Shown here piece after piece: positions 1 to 8,582 of a DNA stretch of 43,475 nucleotides. The DNA is from Flavobacteriales bacterium (GTDB lineage: Bacteria; Bacteroidota; Bacteroidia; Flavobacteriales_D; Crocinitomicaceae): positions 1 through 43,475 of the forward strand of contig CANNKP010000005.1 of the NCBI GenBank assembly GCA_947505255.1, given 5' to 3'. The translations under genes and the position numbers were made by a program. The notes beneath the pieces were generated by a model. It searched no databases. It was not told where the DNA came from and saw nothing but the letters and a program-made list of their open reading frames with translations. Within the stretch, counting starts at the first letter, position 1. Each line of letters starts with the position of its first letter.

Positions 1-1578
1 CAACGATAACCGTATTTCCAAGATCTCTTAATTCGTGTAAAACTGAAATCAATCGTTTTGTGTCTTTGGGATGTAAACCAATGGACGGCTCATCCAAAAT
101 GTACATCGAACCAACTAGTGAACTTCCTAACGATGTTGCCAAATTGATGCGTTGCGATTCACCTCCAGATAAGGAGTTTGATTGACGGTTCAAGGTTAAA
201 TAACCCAATCCAACATTCAAAAGGAAACTCAATCGACTGATTATTTCAGGTAAAATTCGTTTTGAAACTTGTCGATCGTAATCGCTTAATTTCAAAGAAG
301 AAAAAAAAGCGTGCGATTCTTCTAAAGGTAGCAAAACAACATCAGTTATCGAATGACCAGCAATCTTAACGTAGTTTGCATCTTTCCGTAAACGCGTACC
401 TCGGCAATCTGAACATTCTGTTTTTCCGCGATAACGAGAAAGCATCACGCGGTATTGAATTTTATACGCTTGGCTTTCAACAAACTTAAAAAAACCGTTG
501 ATTCCAGTGAAATATTGATTTCCAGACCATAATAAAGCTAGTTCTTTTTCTGTTAACTCAGCAATTGGACGATGAATAGGGAAATCAAATTTCTTTGCAT
601 TATAAACTAATTCATTGAGATATTCTCCCATCGATTCTCCTTTCCAGGGAGCAATAGCACCTTCGTAAACGCTTAAACTTTTATTGGGAATAATAAGATT
701 CGGATCAATTCCAATTACTTGACCATAACCCTCACACATTTTACACGCTCCGAAAGGATTGTTAAACGTAAAGAAATGTTCATTTGGTTCTTGAAACTCC
801 ATTCCGTCTAATTCAAACCGATTTGAAAAAGGAAATTTCTTAAAATTAGAAGCGATTACAATTGAGCAGTCACCGTGTCCTTCAACGAAAGCTAAATTAA
901 TGGAATCAGCATATCTCGCTTCATTTTCTTCCGTAAAGGAAACTGCAATTCTATCAATAACTAAAAAGGCGTTTTCAATATCTTTTGGAGTAGTTGAAAT
1001 ACAGTCATCCAAATCTATAATTTCATCGTTCAGTAACAAACGTGTATATCCTTGTTGTTTTAATAAGTTTAGCTGACGCTCAATGCCATACTTTTTAAAA
1101 TCATGAATTGGATTGACGATATAAATTCGCTCCTCAGCGTTTAAGGTCTTTAAAAAATCAATCACATTTGCAACGGAATGTTTGACAACTTCATTGCCTG
1201 AAATAGGAGAGAAGGTTTTTCCAATTCGTGCAAATGCAATCTTTAAGTAATCGTATATTTCTGTTGTTGTTCCAACTGTTGACCTTGGATTACTCGATAT
1301 CACCTTTTGTTCTATTGCAATTGCAGGTGAAATTCCTTTAATGTAATCCGTTTCGGGTTTGTTTAACTTTCCTAAGAATTGTCGCGCATAAGACGATAAA
1401 CTCTCAATATATCTGCGTTGTCCTTCTGCAAATAAAGTATCAAACGCTAAGGATGATTTTCCAGATCCAGATAATCCTGTAATAACAGTCATCTTTCCAT
1501 GAGGAATATTCACATCCATGTTTTTCAGGTTGTGAACGCGCGCACCTTTAACTTCGATATATTTTTGTTTGGACATAT
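1..1578 (-). CDS. uvrA: UvrABC excinuclease subunit A, N-terminal part (runs off window start)
   Basis: DNA-damage recognition ATPase of nucleotide excision repair. Translating the minus strand from the ATG at 1576-1578 gives 526 codons open to the window edge. Visible parts in order: N-terminal ABC half-domain with Walker A GLSGSGKS at about residue 34, the SSYARQFL segment typical of UvrA, a CxxC pair (ACKMC), a second CxxC (TECSDC), then the ABC signature LSGGESQR and Walker B YILDEPSIGL. The full protein is usually about 940 residues, so the second ATPase half lies outside the window. No truncation or frameshift is seen in the part present. Very confident. Confidence 0.97.
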
Positions 1579-1759
1579 TTTAAATAGAATATAACAAAGA
1601 TAAAAACAGTTTTGTTGTAAAAAGTTATTGTTTTAAAAGTTCGTGGTTTTTAATTCAAAATAGTATGAAAAAGGATCATTTTGTTCAGTAAAATAAGGTG
1701 TTCTACGCAATATTGCGAAGTTGCAATGTTACACGTCATTTAAAAAATAAAAAGTTTTT

Positions 1760-1790
1760 TTTGGATTATTCAATTTAGTTTGTACTTTAG
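1760..1790 (+). promoter_or_regulatory. Bacteroidota-type promoter of the ECF sigma factor gene
   Basis: TTTG at 1760-1763 is followed, after exactly 19 bases, by TACTTTAG at 1783-1790, one mismatch from the Bacteroidota -7 consensus TANNTTTG. It sits in the uvrA/sigma-factor divergent gap and leaves a leader of about 80 nt before the ATG at 1876. The rest of the 297-bp gap is AT-rich with nothing else recognisable. Confidence 0.7.
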
Positions 1791-1875
1791 CATATATAAT
1801 TCTAAAATAAAGATCGCCTATAAAACACGTATACGCTTAATAAGTTCGAAGATTTAAATTACTAAACTTGAAGTT

Positions 1876-2472
1876 ATGGCTATGAAGTGTATGGATGATC
1901 GTGAGTTGATCACAGCGTATCTTGACGGAAATGATAAGGCTTTTGAAGTCCTTTTAATGCGTCACAAAGATAAAATGTTCCGTTTTATTTATCTAAAATT
2001 GAGAGACAAAATGTTAGCAGAAGATGTTTTCCAGGAAACATTTGTTAAAATCATTAACACCCTCAAATTAGGTACATATAATGAAGAAGGAAAATTCTTG
2101 CCTTGGGCGATGCGAATTGCACACAATCTTGTAATTGATCATTTCAGAAAAAATAGTAAGGTGCGTTTGATTTCTGAATCTTCTTCAATGAAAGATGATT
2201 TCAATATTTTTAGCACACTTTCTCAAGAGGACAAAAACATTCAAGAAGTGATGTCTTACGAAGAACTTGAAAAGCAAATGGTAGGTTTGGTTGACCATTT
2301 ACCAACAACTCAACGTGATATTCTAAAAATGAGAATCTATAACGATATGTCGTTCAAAGATATTGCTGAAGCGGAGGATATTAGCATCAACACTGCATTG
2401 GGTAGAATGAGATATGCTTTAATTAACATGCGTAAATTGATTGAAAAGCATCAATTAGTGACTGATATTTAA
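1876..2472 (+). CDS. RNA polymerase sigma factor, ECF (sigma-70) family
   Basis: Redirects RNA polymerase to a dedicated promoter set. The 198-residue protein has region 2 at about residues 25-95 (AEDVFQETFVKI, FLPWAMRIAHNLVIDHFRK) and region 4 at about 130-185 with the helix-turn-helix MSFKDIAEAEDISINTALGRMRYAL. Length is normal for a compact ECF factor. Three in-frame ATGs lie within the first six codons (residues 1, 3 and 6), so the start is uncertain by a few residues. No anti-sigma factor follows. A lipoprotein gene starts 5 bp downstream and a 4-TM protein after that, so an atypical membrane partner cannot be excluded. The family is certain; the regulon is unknown. Confidence 0.93.
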   Translation: MAMKCMDDRELITAYLDGNDKAFEVLLMRHKDKMFRFIYLKLRDKMLAEDVFQETFVKIINTLKLGTYNEEGKFLPWAMRIAHNLVIDHFRKNSKVRLISESSSMKDDFNIFSTLSQEDKNIQEVMSYEELEKQMVGLVDHLPTTQRDILKMRIYNDMSFKDIAEAEDISINTALGRMRYALINMRKLIEKHQLVTDI

Positions 2473-2477
2473 ATGTC

Positions 2478-2768
2478 ATGAGAAAATTTATTTATCTTTT
2501 TTCTCTCTTGATTTTGGGATCTTGTGCTAAGGATACTAATTGTGCAAATTCTGAACATGCCGAATTAAAAAATCTTACAGGCTTGGATGGCTGTGGATGG
2601 GTTCTTGAATTGGTTAACGGTTCAAAATTAGAACCCCAAAATCTTACTAATTTTGAAATTGATTTGGTGGAAGGTAAAGATATTCATGTTCGTTATACAG
2701 AAATTGAAGGAGGAAGCATTTGCATGGTAGGGCAAATGGTGACTATTGATTGTCTTTCAGAGGATTAA
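2478..2768 (+). CDS. small putative lipoprotein, function unknown
   Basis: A 96-residue protein not assigned to a family. It opens with a type II signal peptide, MRKFIYLFSLLILGSC, in which LGSC is a lipobox, so the mature protein should be anchored through Cys16. The rest is short and polar with three further cysteines (near residues 22, 39 and 82), which could form disulfides outside the cytoplasm. It begins 5 bp after the sigma-factor stop, so co-transcription is likely. No function can be inferred. Confidence 0.7.
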   Translation: MRKFIYLFSLLILGSCAKDTNCANSEHAELKNLTGLDGCGWVLELVNGSKLEPQNLTNFEIDLVEGKDIHVRYTEIEGGSICMVGQMVTIDCLSED

Positions 2769-2775
2769 TCGAAAT

Positions 2776-3273
2776 ATGCAACATAATAAATCATTCCTTT
2801 CAAATTATACTTTTTGGTATGTTATAATTGGGGTTTTACTTGTTTTAACGTTGTTTTTACCCTTTAGAATAAATGTATTTGAATCGGGTTATTACGTTGG
2901 TTTGTTTGGAGGAGGCTCATATCATGCTGGATCTAGAAAGGTTATTAATGGATTTGAATTTAAAGTTCCATTTCTCCCCATTGCGCTTTATTTTGTAACA
3001 ACTTTATTTATTTCATTTTCAAGAGGTAAGGCAACCAAAGTAATTGCGCTAGTATTTACTTTTTTCTTGATAGTGTCTTTATTATTTTTATTAATTGCCA
3101 CAAATTTCACCTTAAATTTCGGTGGTAAATCGACTGCGTTAACGGGAATAGGGTATTATATCATGACTTTTTTATCGCTTATATTTATTATTATCGTCTG
3201 GGAGAATATCTCAAAAACTTGGAATAAACATTCTAACGTTTTAAATTTCAATGAAGATTTATTGGATAATTAA
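2776..3273 (+). CDS. four-helix integral membrane protein, function unknown
   Basis: I chose the ATG at 2776 because the upstream candidate start at 2746 overlaps the preceding lipoprotein gene and adds a polar tail. The resulting 165-residue protein has four hydrophobic segments: near the N terminus (YVIIGVLLVLTLFLPF), the middle (PFLPIALYFVTTLFISF), then VIALVFTFFLIVSLLFLLI and GYYIMTFLSLIFIIIVW. A glycine-rich loop (GLFGGGSYHAG) follows TM1. It is probably co-transcribed with the sigma factor and lipoprotein. No family recognised. Confidence 0.6.
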   Translation: MQHNKSFLSNYTFWYVIIGVLLVLTLFLPFRINVFESGYYVGLFGGGSYHAGSRKVINGFEFKVPFLPIALYFVTTLFISFSRGKATKVIALVFTFFLIVSLLFLLIATNFTLNFGGKSTALTGIGYYIMTFLSLIFIIIVWENISKTWNKHSNVLNFNEDLLDN

Positions 3274-3586
3274 GGTTGAAAAAAAACATAGAATCATGTA
3301 AGATTACTTCATCGCTTAATAAATAACTTGTAATGCAAAATATATTTTTTATTCGCGTATCACACAAATTTCGACAAATATAAATTACTAGTTTAATTGC
3401 ATTTCATAAATTTAACTTGTTCTAAAAAGTAAATTACTCAGAAAAAAATCGTGGAAATTTGTGCAATTCGTAGACTGACTTCTTCTTTTGGACGAGTAAG
3501 TTTTATTCTAACTATACGACAATTCAACCTTCTCTATTTTAATCCTTTTTGCCAACTTTTTAGCTGTGAAACAGAAAACAAAATCA
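3274..3586. other. intergenic region, no gene recognised
   Basis: 313 bp of AT-rich sequence between the convergent 4-TM gene and the glsB-like gene. A 62-codon reading frame at 3451-3639 has no promoter, low-complexity composition and overlaps the 3' end of the convergent gene; I do not accept it. No clear hairpin terminator was found. Confidence 0.5.
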
Positions 3587-4504
3587 TTAAAACGTCATGT
3601 GACGTTCTTTCTTCTCCAGATAAATATCAGCAATCGTAACAAGAATACCAGTTTCCTCAACATTTCCAAATTCAGGGTTGACTGCCGTTCCAAACGTTTT
3701 CATTGTTCCCGATAAATTCATATAAATGTTAACCAATGGCGGAATGAATTCACCATTTTCACGAACAGCGCTGTTTAATACTTTGAATCCATCTTTAAAA
3801 TCTAATCCTTTTAATTGACCTGAAACATAGTCTTTGTCGTAATCTTGAATAAGTGGATGAAATGGTTTCATTAGGTTTTCTGTATCCGGAAAATAATGTT
3901 TCATAAAATGAAGTAAGAAATCCCTACTTGCTGTATTGTAATTTGGATACATCGTAACCTTTCCAAAAAGATATTTGATCTCAGGATTTAGTACAATTAA
4001 TGACCCCAAACCATCCCAAATATTATCTAAAGCAAATAATCCTTTTCTTGGATTCACCGAAGGCTGAAAACTTGGTTGAACCCAACTTCTTCCAAGTTCA
4101 ATTGTAAAAGGAAGATAGTCTTCAATGAATTTTTTTGAAAAATCAAAATAATGGGTAGTTGATAAATGAATTTCATTTGTCTTTGGATCAATCGCATCTG
4201 CACATTTAATAAACCGGTATCCACCAATTATTTCTTCATCTTCAGGAGACCATACAATTAGTTGTTGGTAGCAAATATCGTTGGTATCATATTCGTCTAA
4301 ATCAACAGATAATCCTGTTCCACCGCCAGAAGCTCTAAAAGTAACTTCGCGTAATCTTCCAATTTCTTGAAGAACATTTGGTGCATTTTGCTGGTTGACA
4401 ATATAGATTTCATTTTCTCCTTTGCGTGTTACACGAACAAAACGATCTTTCGATAATTCTGATTTCAATATATCTTTTTGAATAGGATCAATAATTTTTT
4501 CCAT
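3587..4504 (-). CDS. glsB: GNAT-type N-acyltransferase, GlsB/OlsB-like (glycine or ornithine lipid synthesis)
   Basis: Expected to transfer a 3-hydroxyacyl chain to the amino group of an amino acid, the first step to glycine (or ornithine) lipids in Bacteroidota. The 305-residue protein has the hemolysin-type GNAT arrangement: an N-terminal REVTFRASGGGTG segment near residue 52, IIGGYRFI strand around residue 92, ELGRSWVQPSF near residue 137 (the ELGRSxV motif of this family) and a C-terminal half with GKVTMYPNYN. It starts 1 bp after the stop of the PlsC-like gene, so the two are one operon, matching the known GlsB-GlsA pairing. The amino-acid substrate is inferred from lineage, not visible. 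Confidence 0.75.
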   Translation of the reverse strand: MEKIIDPIQKDILKSELSKDRFVRVTRKGENEIYIVNQQNAPNVLQEIGRLREVTFRASGGGTGLSVDLDEYDTNDICYQQLIVWSPEDEEIIGGYRFIKCADAIDPKTNEIHLSTTHYFDFSKKFIEDYLPFTIELGRSWVQPSFQPSVNPRKGLFALDNIWDGLGSLIVLNPEIKYLFGKVTMYPNYNTASRDFLLHFMKHYFPDTENLMKPFHPLIQDYDKDYVSGQLKGLDFKDGFKVLNSAVRENGEFIPPLVNIYMNLSGTMKTFGTAVNPEFGNVEETGILVTIADIYLEKKERHMTF

Positions 4505-4505
4505 T

Positions 4506-5330
4506 TTATATTTTTTTTGATGCTAAGGAATAAACGGTATTTTTTATTTCCTGTGCAATAATTTTTTCTGATTTAGATAAATCTAATTCTTGGCTGTAAA
4601 TTGTTTTTCCAACAGTGAATGAAATCGTTTTGCCTTTCTGTTTATATAATTCATTCACAAGATACAGCATTTCAATATTAGCCTTTATTCCAAAGAATTT
4701 TCTGCAATTCGATAAACGGTAAAAGAATTTTGATAATTCACCGTCAATATAAATTGGAACAATCGGTTGATTCAATCTTTTTGCAAATGTTACAAATGTC
4801 TTTTTCCACTCAAGATCCATTATTTTTCCCTTTTGTTTTCTACTCACTAGTCCAGCGGGGAAAACACAAACTGCTTCATCTGTGCTAAAAACATCGAGTA
4901 CTTGATTTCTAGTTGAAACGCCCAATTTACCATGCTTATTTATTCCAACAAATAACCCTTCGAGATTTTTTAAGTTCATCAATATGTCATTCACAATGAA
5001 TTTGAGATCTTCTCGATGTCCTTTGAGTGCAGCTACAAGAGCAATTGCATCCATTCCACCGAGTGGGTGATTGAGTGCAATGATGACCGCTTTGTCTTTA
5101 GGAATGTTTTCTAATCCATTAATTTCCACCGTAATTTCTAAATATTCCATTACTGCAATGCAGAAATCAATATTATAAACATCCTTCTGTTTAGCAAGAA
5201 AATCATTAATTTGATCTTCGTGTAAAATTCGTTTTAAGTACCGTAAAATAAAACCTGGGAGCCATTTAGACAACCTAGGATTTTTGTTTTTGATAATGTT
5301 TTCAATATCAATGAATTTTTTTTCCATCAT
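4506..5330 (-). CDS. glsA: PlsC-family O-acyltransferase, GlsA-like
   Basis: Expected to add a second acyl chain to the hydroxyl of the monoacyl amino acid made by the neighbouring N-acyltransferase. The protein has the lysophosphatidic-acid acyltransferase fold: motif I NHPLGGMD (His and Asp separated by five residues rather than the usual four), FPAGLVSRK as the motif III equivalent, and PIVPIYIDG as motif IV. I set the start at the ATG at 5328-5330. A longer frame would begin with GTG at 5337-5339, which overlaps the -7 promoter element. It is the first gene of the pair with the GlsB-like protein. Assignment to glycine-lipid synthesis rests on the pair. Confidence 0.72.
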   Translation of the reverse strand: MMEKKFIDIENIIKNKNPRLSKWLPGFILRYLKRILHEDQINDFLAKQKDVYNIDFCIAVMEYLEITVEINGLENIPKDKAVIIALNHPLGGMDAIALVAALKGHREDLKFIVNDILMNLKNLEGLFVGINKHGKLGVSTRNQVLDVFSTDEAVCVFPAGLVSRKQKGKIMDLEWKKTFVTFAKRLNQPIVPIYIDGELSKFFYRLSNCRKFFGIKANIEMLYLVNELYKQKGKTISFTVGKTIYSQELDLSKSEKIIAQEIKNTVYSLASKKI

Positions 5331-5338
5331 GTGTTTCA

Positions 5339-5346
5339 CAAATTTA
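5339..5346 (-). promoter_or_regulatory. -7 element for the glsA-glsB pair
   Basis: On the minus strand the sequence reads TAAATTTG, a perfect TANNTTTG. No good -33 TTTG lies at the right distance. It sits 9-16 bp before the chosen ATG, implying a very short leader, and argues against the upstream GTG start. Confidence 0.45.
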
Positions 5347-5456
5347 CATAAATCAAACAGATGGTTTTTTTAAATTCCATTGTTTTATTCACAATTGACT
5401 CTTGAATTCTTCCTTTAATTTTACTCGGAATGAGGTGTTTGTTCGTTGAAGTTGTT

Positions 5457-5464
5457 TAGTTTTG
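5457..5464 (+). promoter_or_regulatory. -7 promoter element of the aminotransferase gene
   Basis: TAGTTTTG at 5457-5464 matches TANNTTTG exactly; the -33 position reads GTG instead of TTG. It lies downstream of the ATG at 5446, so it favours the ATG at 5488 as the true start of the aminotransferase. Confidence 0.5.
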
Positions 5465-5487
5465 TAAGAAAATTTAGCATATTAGTT

Positions 5488-6681
5488 ATGATAGAATTAT
5501 CAGATCGTTTAATGGCGATGGAAGAGTCCGCAACCATTGCAATGTCAAGAAAAAGCAGGGAGTTGAAAGCTGAAGGAAAGGATATCATTTCTTTGAGTTT
5601 AGGAGAGCCGGATTTCTTTACTCCACAATTCATAAAAGATGCTGCCTTAGAAGCAATGGATAATAATTTTACCATGTATACGCCTGTTCAAGGATATGAT
5701 GATTTGAGAGAAAGTATTTCATTGAAGTTTAAGCGTGATAACGGGTTAGATTATTCAAAAGATCAAATTGTTGCTTCAACAGGTGCAAAACAATCAATTG
5801 CAAATGTTGTCTTAAGCATCATCAATCCAGGTGATGAAGTTATTGTTCCTGCGCCATATTGGGTTTCTTATTTGGAAATAGTTAAAGTTGCTGAAGGTGT
5901 CCCTGTAATCATTAAAGCTGGAATTGATAGTGATTTTAAAATTTCAGGAAAGCAATTGGAAGCTGCGATTACGCCTAAAACAAAAATGTTGATTTTCTCC
6001 ACGCCTTGTAATCCAACAGGCTCTGTTTATACGAAAGAAGAATTAAAAGAATTTGCAGATGTGCTCAAAAATTATCCGCACATCATTGTAATATCAGACG
6101 AAATATATGAGCATATCAATTTTATTGGTAAGCACGAAAGTTTAGCTCAATTTCCAGAAGTTTATAACCAAGTTGTAACAGTAAATGGTGTTTCTAAAGC
6201 TTGGGCGATGACCGGCTGGAGACTTGGATATATTGGAGCTCCTAAAGCAATTGCGGATGCGTGTACGAAAGTTCAAGGGCAATTTACATCTGCTACATGT
6301 TCAATCACACAAAAAGCTGCAATCGCAGCAATGAAAGCTGACCCAAGTGTCTTGAAAGATATGATTTCTGCATTTAAAAATAGAAGACAATTAGTATTGA
6401 ATGCATTAAACGATATGGATGGCGTTAAGGCAAATGTGCCTGGTGGAGCATTTTATGTTTTTCCAGATATCTCGCATTTCTTCGGTAAATCATACAATGT
6501 TATAACTGTTCATAATGCGGACGATATGTGTTTGTTTCTATTGGATCATGCATTGGTCGCGCTCGTGACAGGTGATGCATTTGGTGATGCTAATTGTATC
6601 AGAATATCATATGCGGCATCTGAAGAAACATTAACTGAAGCGATGAAAAGAATAAAAAATGCTTTAGAAAAATTAAAATAA
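5488..6681 (+). CDS. aspC: PLP-dependent aminotransferase, aspartate aminotransferase type Ib
   Basis: Transfers amino groups between aspartate and 2-oxoglutarate using pyridoxal phosphate. Start set at 5488 (MIELSDRLMAMEES), which gives the usual 397-residue length; the 14 extra residues from 5446 read through a promoter. Hallmarks: LSLGEPDF near residue 38, CNPTGSVY near 172, ISDEIYEH near 205, and the PLP lysine in VSKAWAMTGWRLGY near 237, with the phosphate-binding arginine at its end. The C terminus carries RISYAASEETL with the carboxylate-binding Arg. Its stop overlaps the ATG of the next kinase gene by one base (TAATG), so translation is probably coupled. Side specificity for other amino acids is possible. 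Confidence 0.92.
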   Translation: MIELSDRLMAMEESATIAMSRKSRELKAEGKDIISLSLGEPDFFTPQFIKDAALEAMDNNFTMYTPVQGYDDLRESISLKFKRDNGLDYSKDQIVASTGAKQSIANVVLSIINPGDEVIVPAPYWVSYLEIVKVAEGVPVIIKAGIDSDFKISGKQLEAAITPKTKMLIFSTPCNPTGSVYTKEELKEFADVLKNYPHIIVISDEIYEHINFIGKHESLAQFPEVYNQVVTVNGVSKAWAMTGWRLGYIGAPKAIADACTKVQGQFTSATCSITQKAAIAAMKADPSVLKDMISAFKNRRQLVLNALNDMDGVKANVPGGAFYVFPDISHFFGKSYNVITVHNADDMCLFLLDHALVALVTGDAFGDANCIRISYAASEETLTEAMKRIKNALEKLK

Positions 6682-7670
6682 TGGATTTTAAAAACCTTTT
6701 CAAGCAATTTGTTGGCAAACGTATTCTCGTAATTGGGGATGTAATGATTGATTCTTATTTGAGAGGAAAAGTTAATCGCGTTAGCCCAGAAGCACCAGTT
6801 CCAATTGTCAGTTTAGATCTTGAAGAAGACAGGTTAGGAGGTGCAGCGAATGTTGCGGTGAATCTTATTGCAATGGGAGCGAAACCGATTATTTGTTCCG
6901 TTGTTGGAAACGATAAACAAGGTAATGTTTTAAAAAGCTTGTTATTGGAATCTGGAATTTCAGATGAAGGATTAGTTTATAGCGGAGAAAGAATAACGAC
7001 TGTTAAAACGAGAGTTATTGGTAATAATCAACAGCTTTTAAGAATTGATTCAGAGCAAATAGATCCCATTTCAACACTTGAAGAAAAGGATTTAATTGAG
7101 CTAATTAAATTATTGATTAACAAAGGTGTAGATGGAATTATTTTTGAAGATTACAACAAAGGTGTTCTTACGCCATTGCTCATAGAAAGTGTTATTTCTT
7201 TAGCAAATGAAAAAGGTATTGTTTCAGCGGTTGATCCAAAAAAAGAAAATTTCCTAGCATATAAAAATGTTACGTTATTTAAACCTAATTTAAAAGAACT
7301 TAAAGAAGGGCTCGGATTTGATTTTTCGTATGTTCACTCTCCAGAAAAATTTGAAGAAGCAGTTGTGAAGCTTGAAAATGAATTGAATAATAAAATTTCT
7401 TTTGTGACCCTTTCAGAACATGGCGTTTTTATTAAAGAAGGTCAATCACAAGAATATATTGCTGCTCATTTAAGAAATATTGCTGATGTGAGTGGTGCAG
7501 GAGACACTGTAATTTCAATTGCTACACTTTGCTTGGTTGCAGGGGTGTCAATCAATTTAATTGCAGAAATTTCAAATATTGCTGGAGGTTTGGTTTGCGA
7601 AAAAAGCGGAGTTGTTTCCATTGATAGAGAACAGTTATTGTTGGAAGTAGAGGAACTTTTAGCGCAATGA
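6681..7670 (+). CDS. rfaE1: PfkB-family kinase, D-glycero-beta-D-manno-heptose-7-phosphate kinase type (RfaE domain I)
   Basis: Probably phosphorylates a sugar phosphate on the route to ADP-heptose for lipopolysaccharide. The 329-residue protein is only the kinase half of bifunctional HldE; no nucleotidyltransferase domain follows. Seen: GDVMIDSYLRGKVNRVSPEAP near the N terminus, typical of RfaE-type kinases, then RLGGAANVAVNL, and the PfkB C-terminal signature DVSGAGDTVIS near residue 272 with the catalytic Asp. It overlaps the aminotransferase stop by one base. Substrate specificity is inferred from family; other PfkB sugar kinases are less likely given the RVSPEAPVPI signature. Confidence 0.87.
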   Translation: MDFKNLFKQFVGKRILVIGDVMIDSYLRGKVNRVSPEAPVPIVSLDLEEDRLGGAANVAVNLIAMGAKPIICSVVGNDKQGNVLKSLLLESGISDEGLVYSGERITTVKTRVIGNNQQLLRIDSEQIDPISTLEEKDLIELIKLLINKGVDGIIFEDYNKGVLTPLLIESVISLANEKGIVSAVDPKKENFLAYKNVTLFKPNLKELKEGLGFDFSYVHSPEKFEEAVVKLENELNNKISFVTLSEHGVFIKEGQSQEYIAAHLRNIADVSGAGDTVISIATLCLVAGVSINLIAEISNIAGGLVCEKSGVVSIDREQLLLEVEELLAQ

Positions 7671-7772
7671 GTTGCAAGTTACAAATTACTAGTTACTAGT
7701 TACAAGTTGCAAATTACAAGTTGAGAAAACGATAATTGTATTGGTTCAAAAACTAGCAACTCGCAACTAACT
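7671..7772. repeat. tandem 7-bp repeats (RTTRCWA-like) with an inverted remnant
   Basis: Directly after the kinase stop come seven clear contiguous heptamers: GTTGCAA, GTTACAA, ATTACTA, GTTACTA, GTTACAA, GTTGCAA, ATTACAA (7671-7719), then a degenerate eighth, GTTGAGA. After about 30 bp, ACTAGCAACTCGCAACTAACTTGAG shows the same heptamer phase on the opposite strand (GTTGCGA, GTTGCTA). The two blocks could pair into an imperfect stem in the RNA between the kinase and ubiE. Function unknown. Confidence 0.7.
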
Positions 7773-7794
7773 TGAGCATAATAAATAGATACAT

Positions 7795-8529
7795 ATGTCA
7801 GAAACGAAAGTAGTAAAGCCATACGGTAACGAAAATACATCCAAGAAAGAGGAAGTGGCTGAAATGTTTAATAATATTTCAAAGCGATATGATTTTTTAA
7901 ATCATTTTTTGTCACTTGGAATTGATAGAATTTGGAGAAGAAAGGCGGTTAAGATGCTTCGACCATTAAACCCGCAAAGAATATTGGATTTAGCTAGTGG
8001 AACAGGTGATTTTGCAATTGAAAGTTTGAAATTGAATCCGACGGAAATTGTAGGAATGGATATTTCGGAAGGAATGTTGGAAGTTGGTCGCGTTAAAATG
8101 AAAGCTAAAGGTTATGATCACGTGATTTCAATGAGATTGGGTGATTCTGAAGATTTGCCTTTTGAAGACGGATATTTCGATGCGTTGACAGTAGGTTTTG
8201 GTGTTCGTAATTACGAGAATCTAGAAAAAGGATTATCTGAAATGTTACGTGTTGTAAGAAAAGGAGGTAAAATTGTGATTCTCGAATTTTCGAAACCTAA
8301 AAAGTTTCCTGTTAAACAATATTATGCTTTCCATTCGAAATACATTATTCCTTTCTTTGGTAAAAGAATTTCAAAGGACGAAAAAGCCTATGCTTATTTA
8401 CCTGAGTCAGTAGCAGCATTTCCAGAAGGGGAAGCAATGAAGGAAATCCTCCGAAAAGTAGGTTATTTAAACGTTGCTTCAAAGCTTGTCTCAGGGGGAA
8501 TTGCAACCATTTATAGTGGAGATAAATAA
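7795..8529 (+). CDS. ubiE: demethylmenaquinone methyltransferase (UbiE/MenG)
   Basis: Last step of menaquinone synthesis: SAM-dependent C-methylation of demethylmenaquinone at the cytoplasmic membrane face. The 244-residue protein matches the family in length and motifs: [20 protein letters not shown] at the N terminus, SAM motif [13 protein letters not shown] near residue 63, the family signature [14 protein letters not shown] near residue 138, and the C-terminal [10 protein letters not shown]. Flavobacteria respire with menaquinone, so menG is an equally valid name. It follows the heptamer repeat and precedes porT, an arrangement I recall from other flavobacteria. Confidence 0.95.
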   Translation: MSETKVVKPYGNENTSKKEEVAEMFNNISKRYDFLNHFLSLGIDRIWRRKAVKMLRPLNPQRILDLASGTGDFAIESLKLNPTEIVGMDISEGMLEVGRVKMKAKGYDHVISMRLGDSEDLPFEDGYFDALTVGFGVRNYENLEKGLSEMLRVVRKGGKIVILEFSKPKKFPVKQYYAFHSKYIIPFFGKRISKDEKAYAYLPESVAAFPEGEAMKEILRKVGYLNVASKLVSGGIATIYSGDK

Positions 8530-8582
8530 CGGTGAAAATGAGAAAAATACAATATGATTCAATGTCAAGCGTTTTTCTTTCT

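Noticed and set aside
3451..3639. 62-codon plus-strand frame in the gap before glsB
   Set aside because: No promoter or ribosome-binding context, Phe/Leu/Ser-rich low-complexity translation and overlap with the 3' end of the convergent gene.
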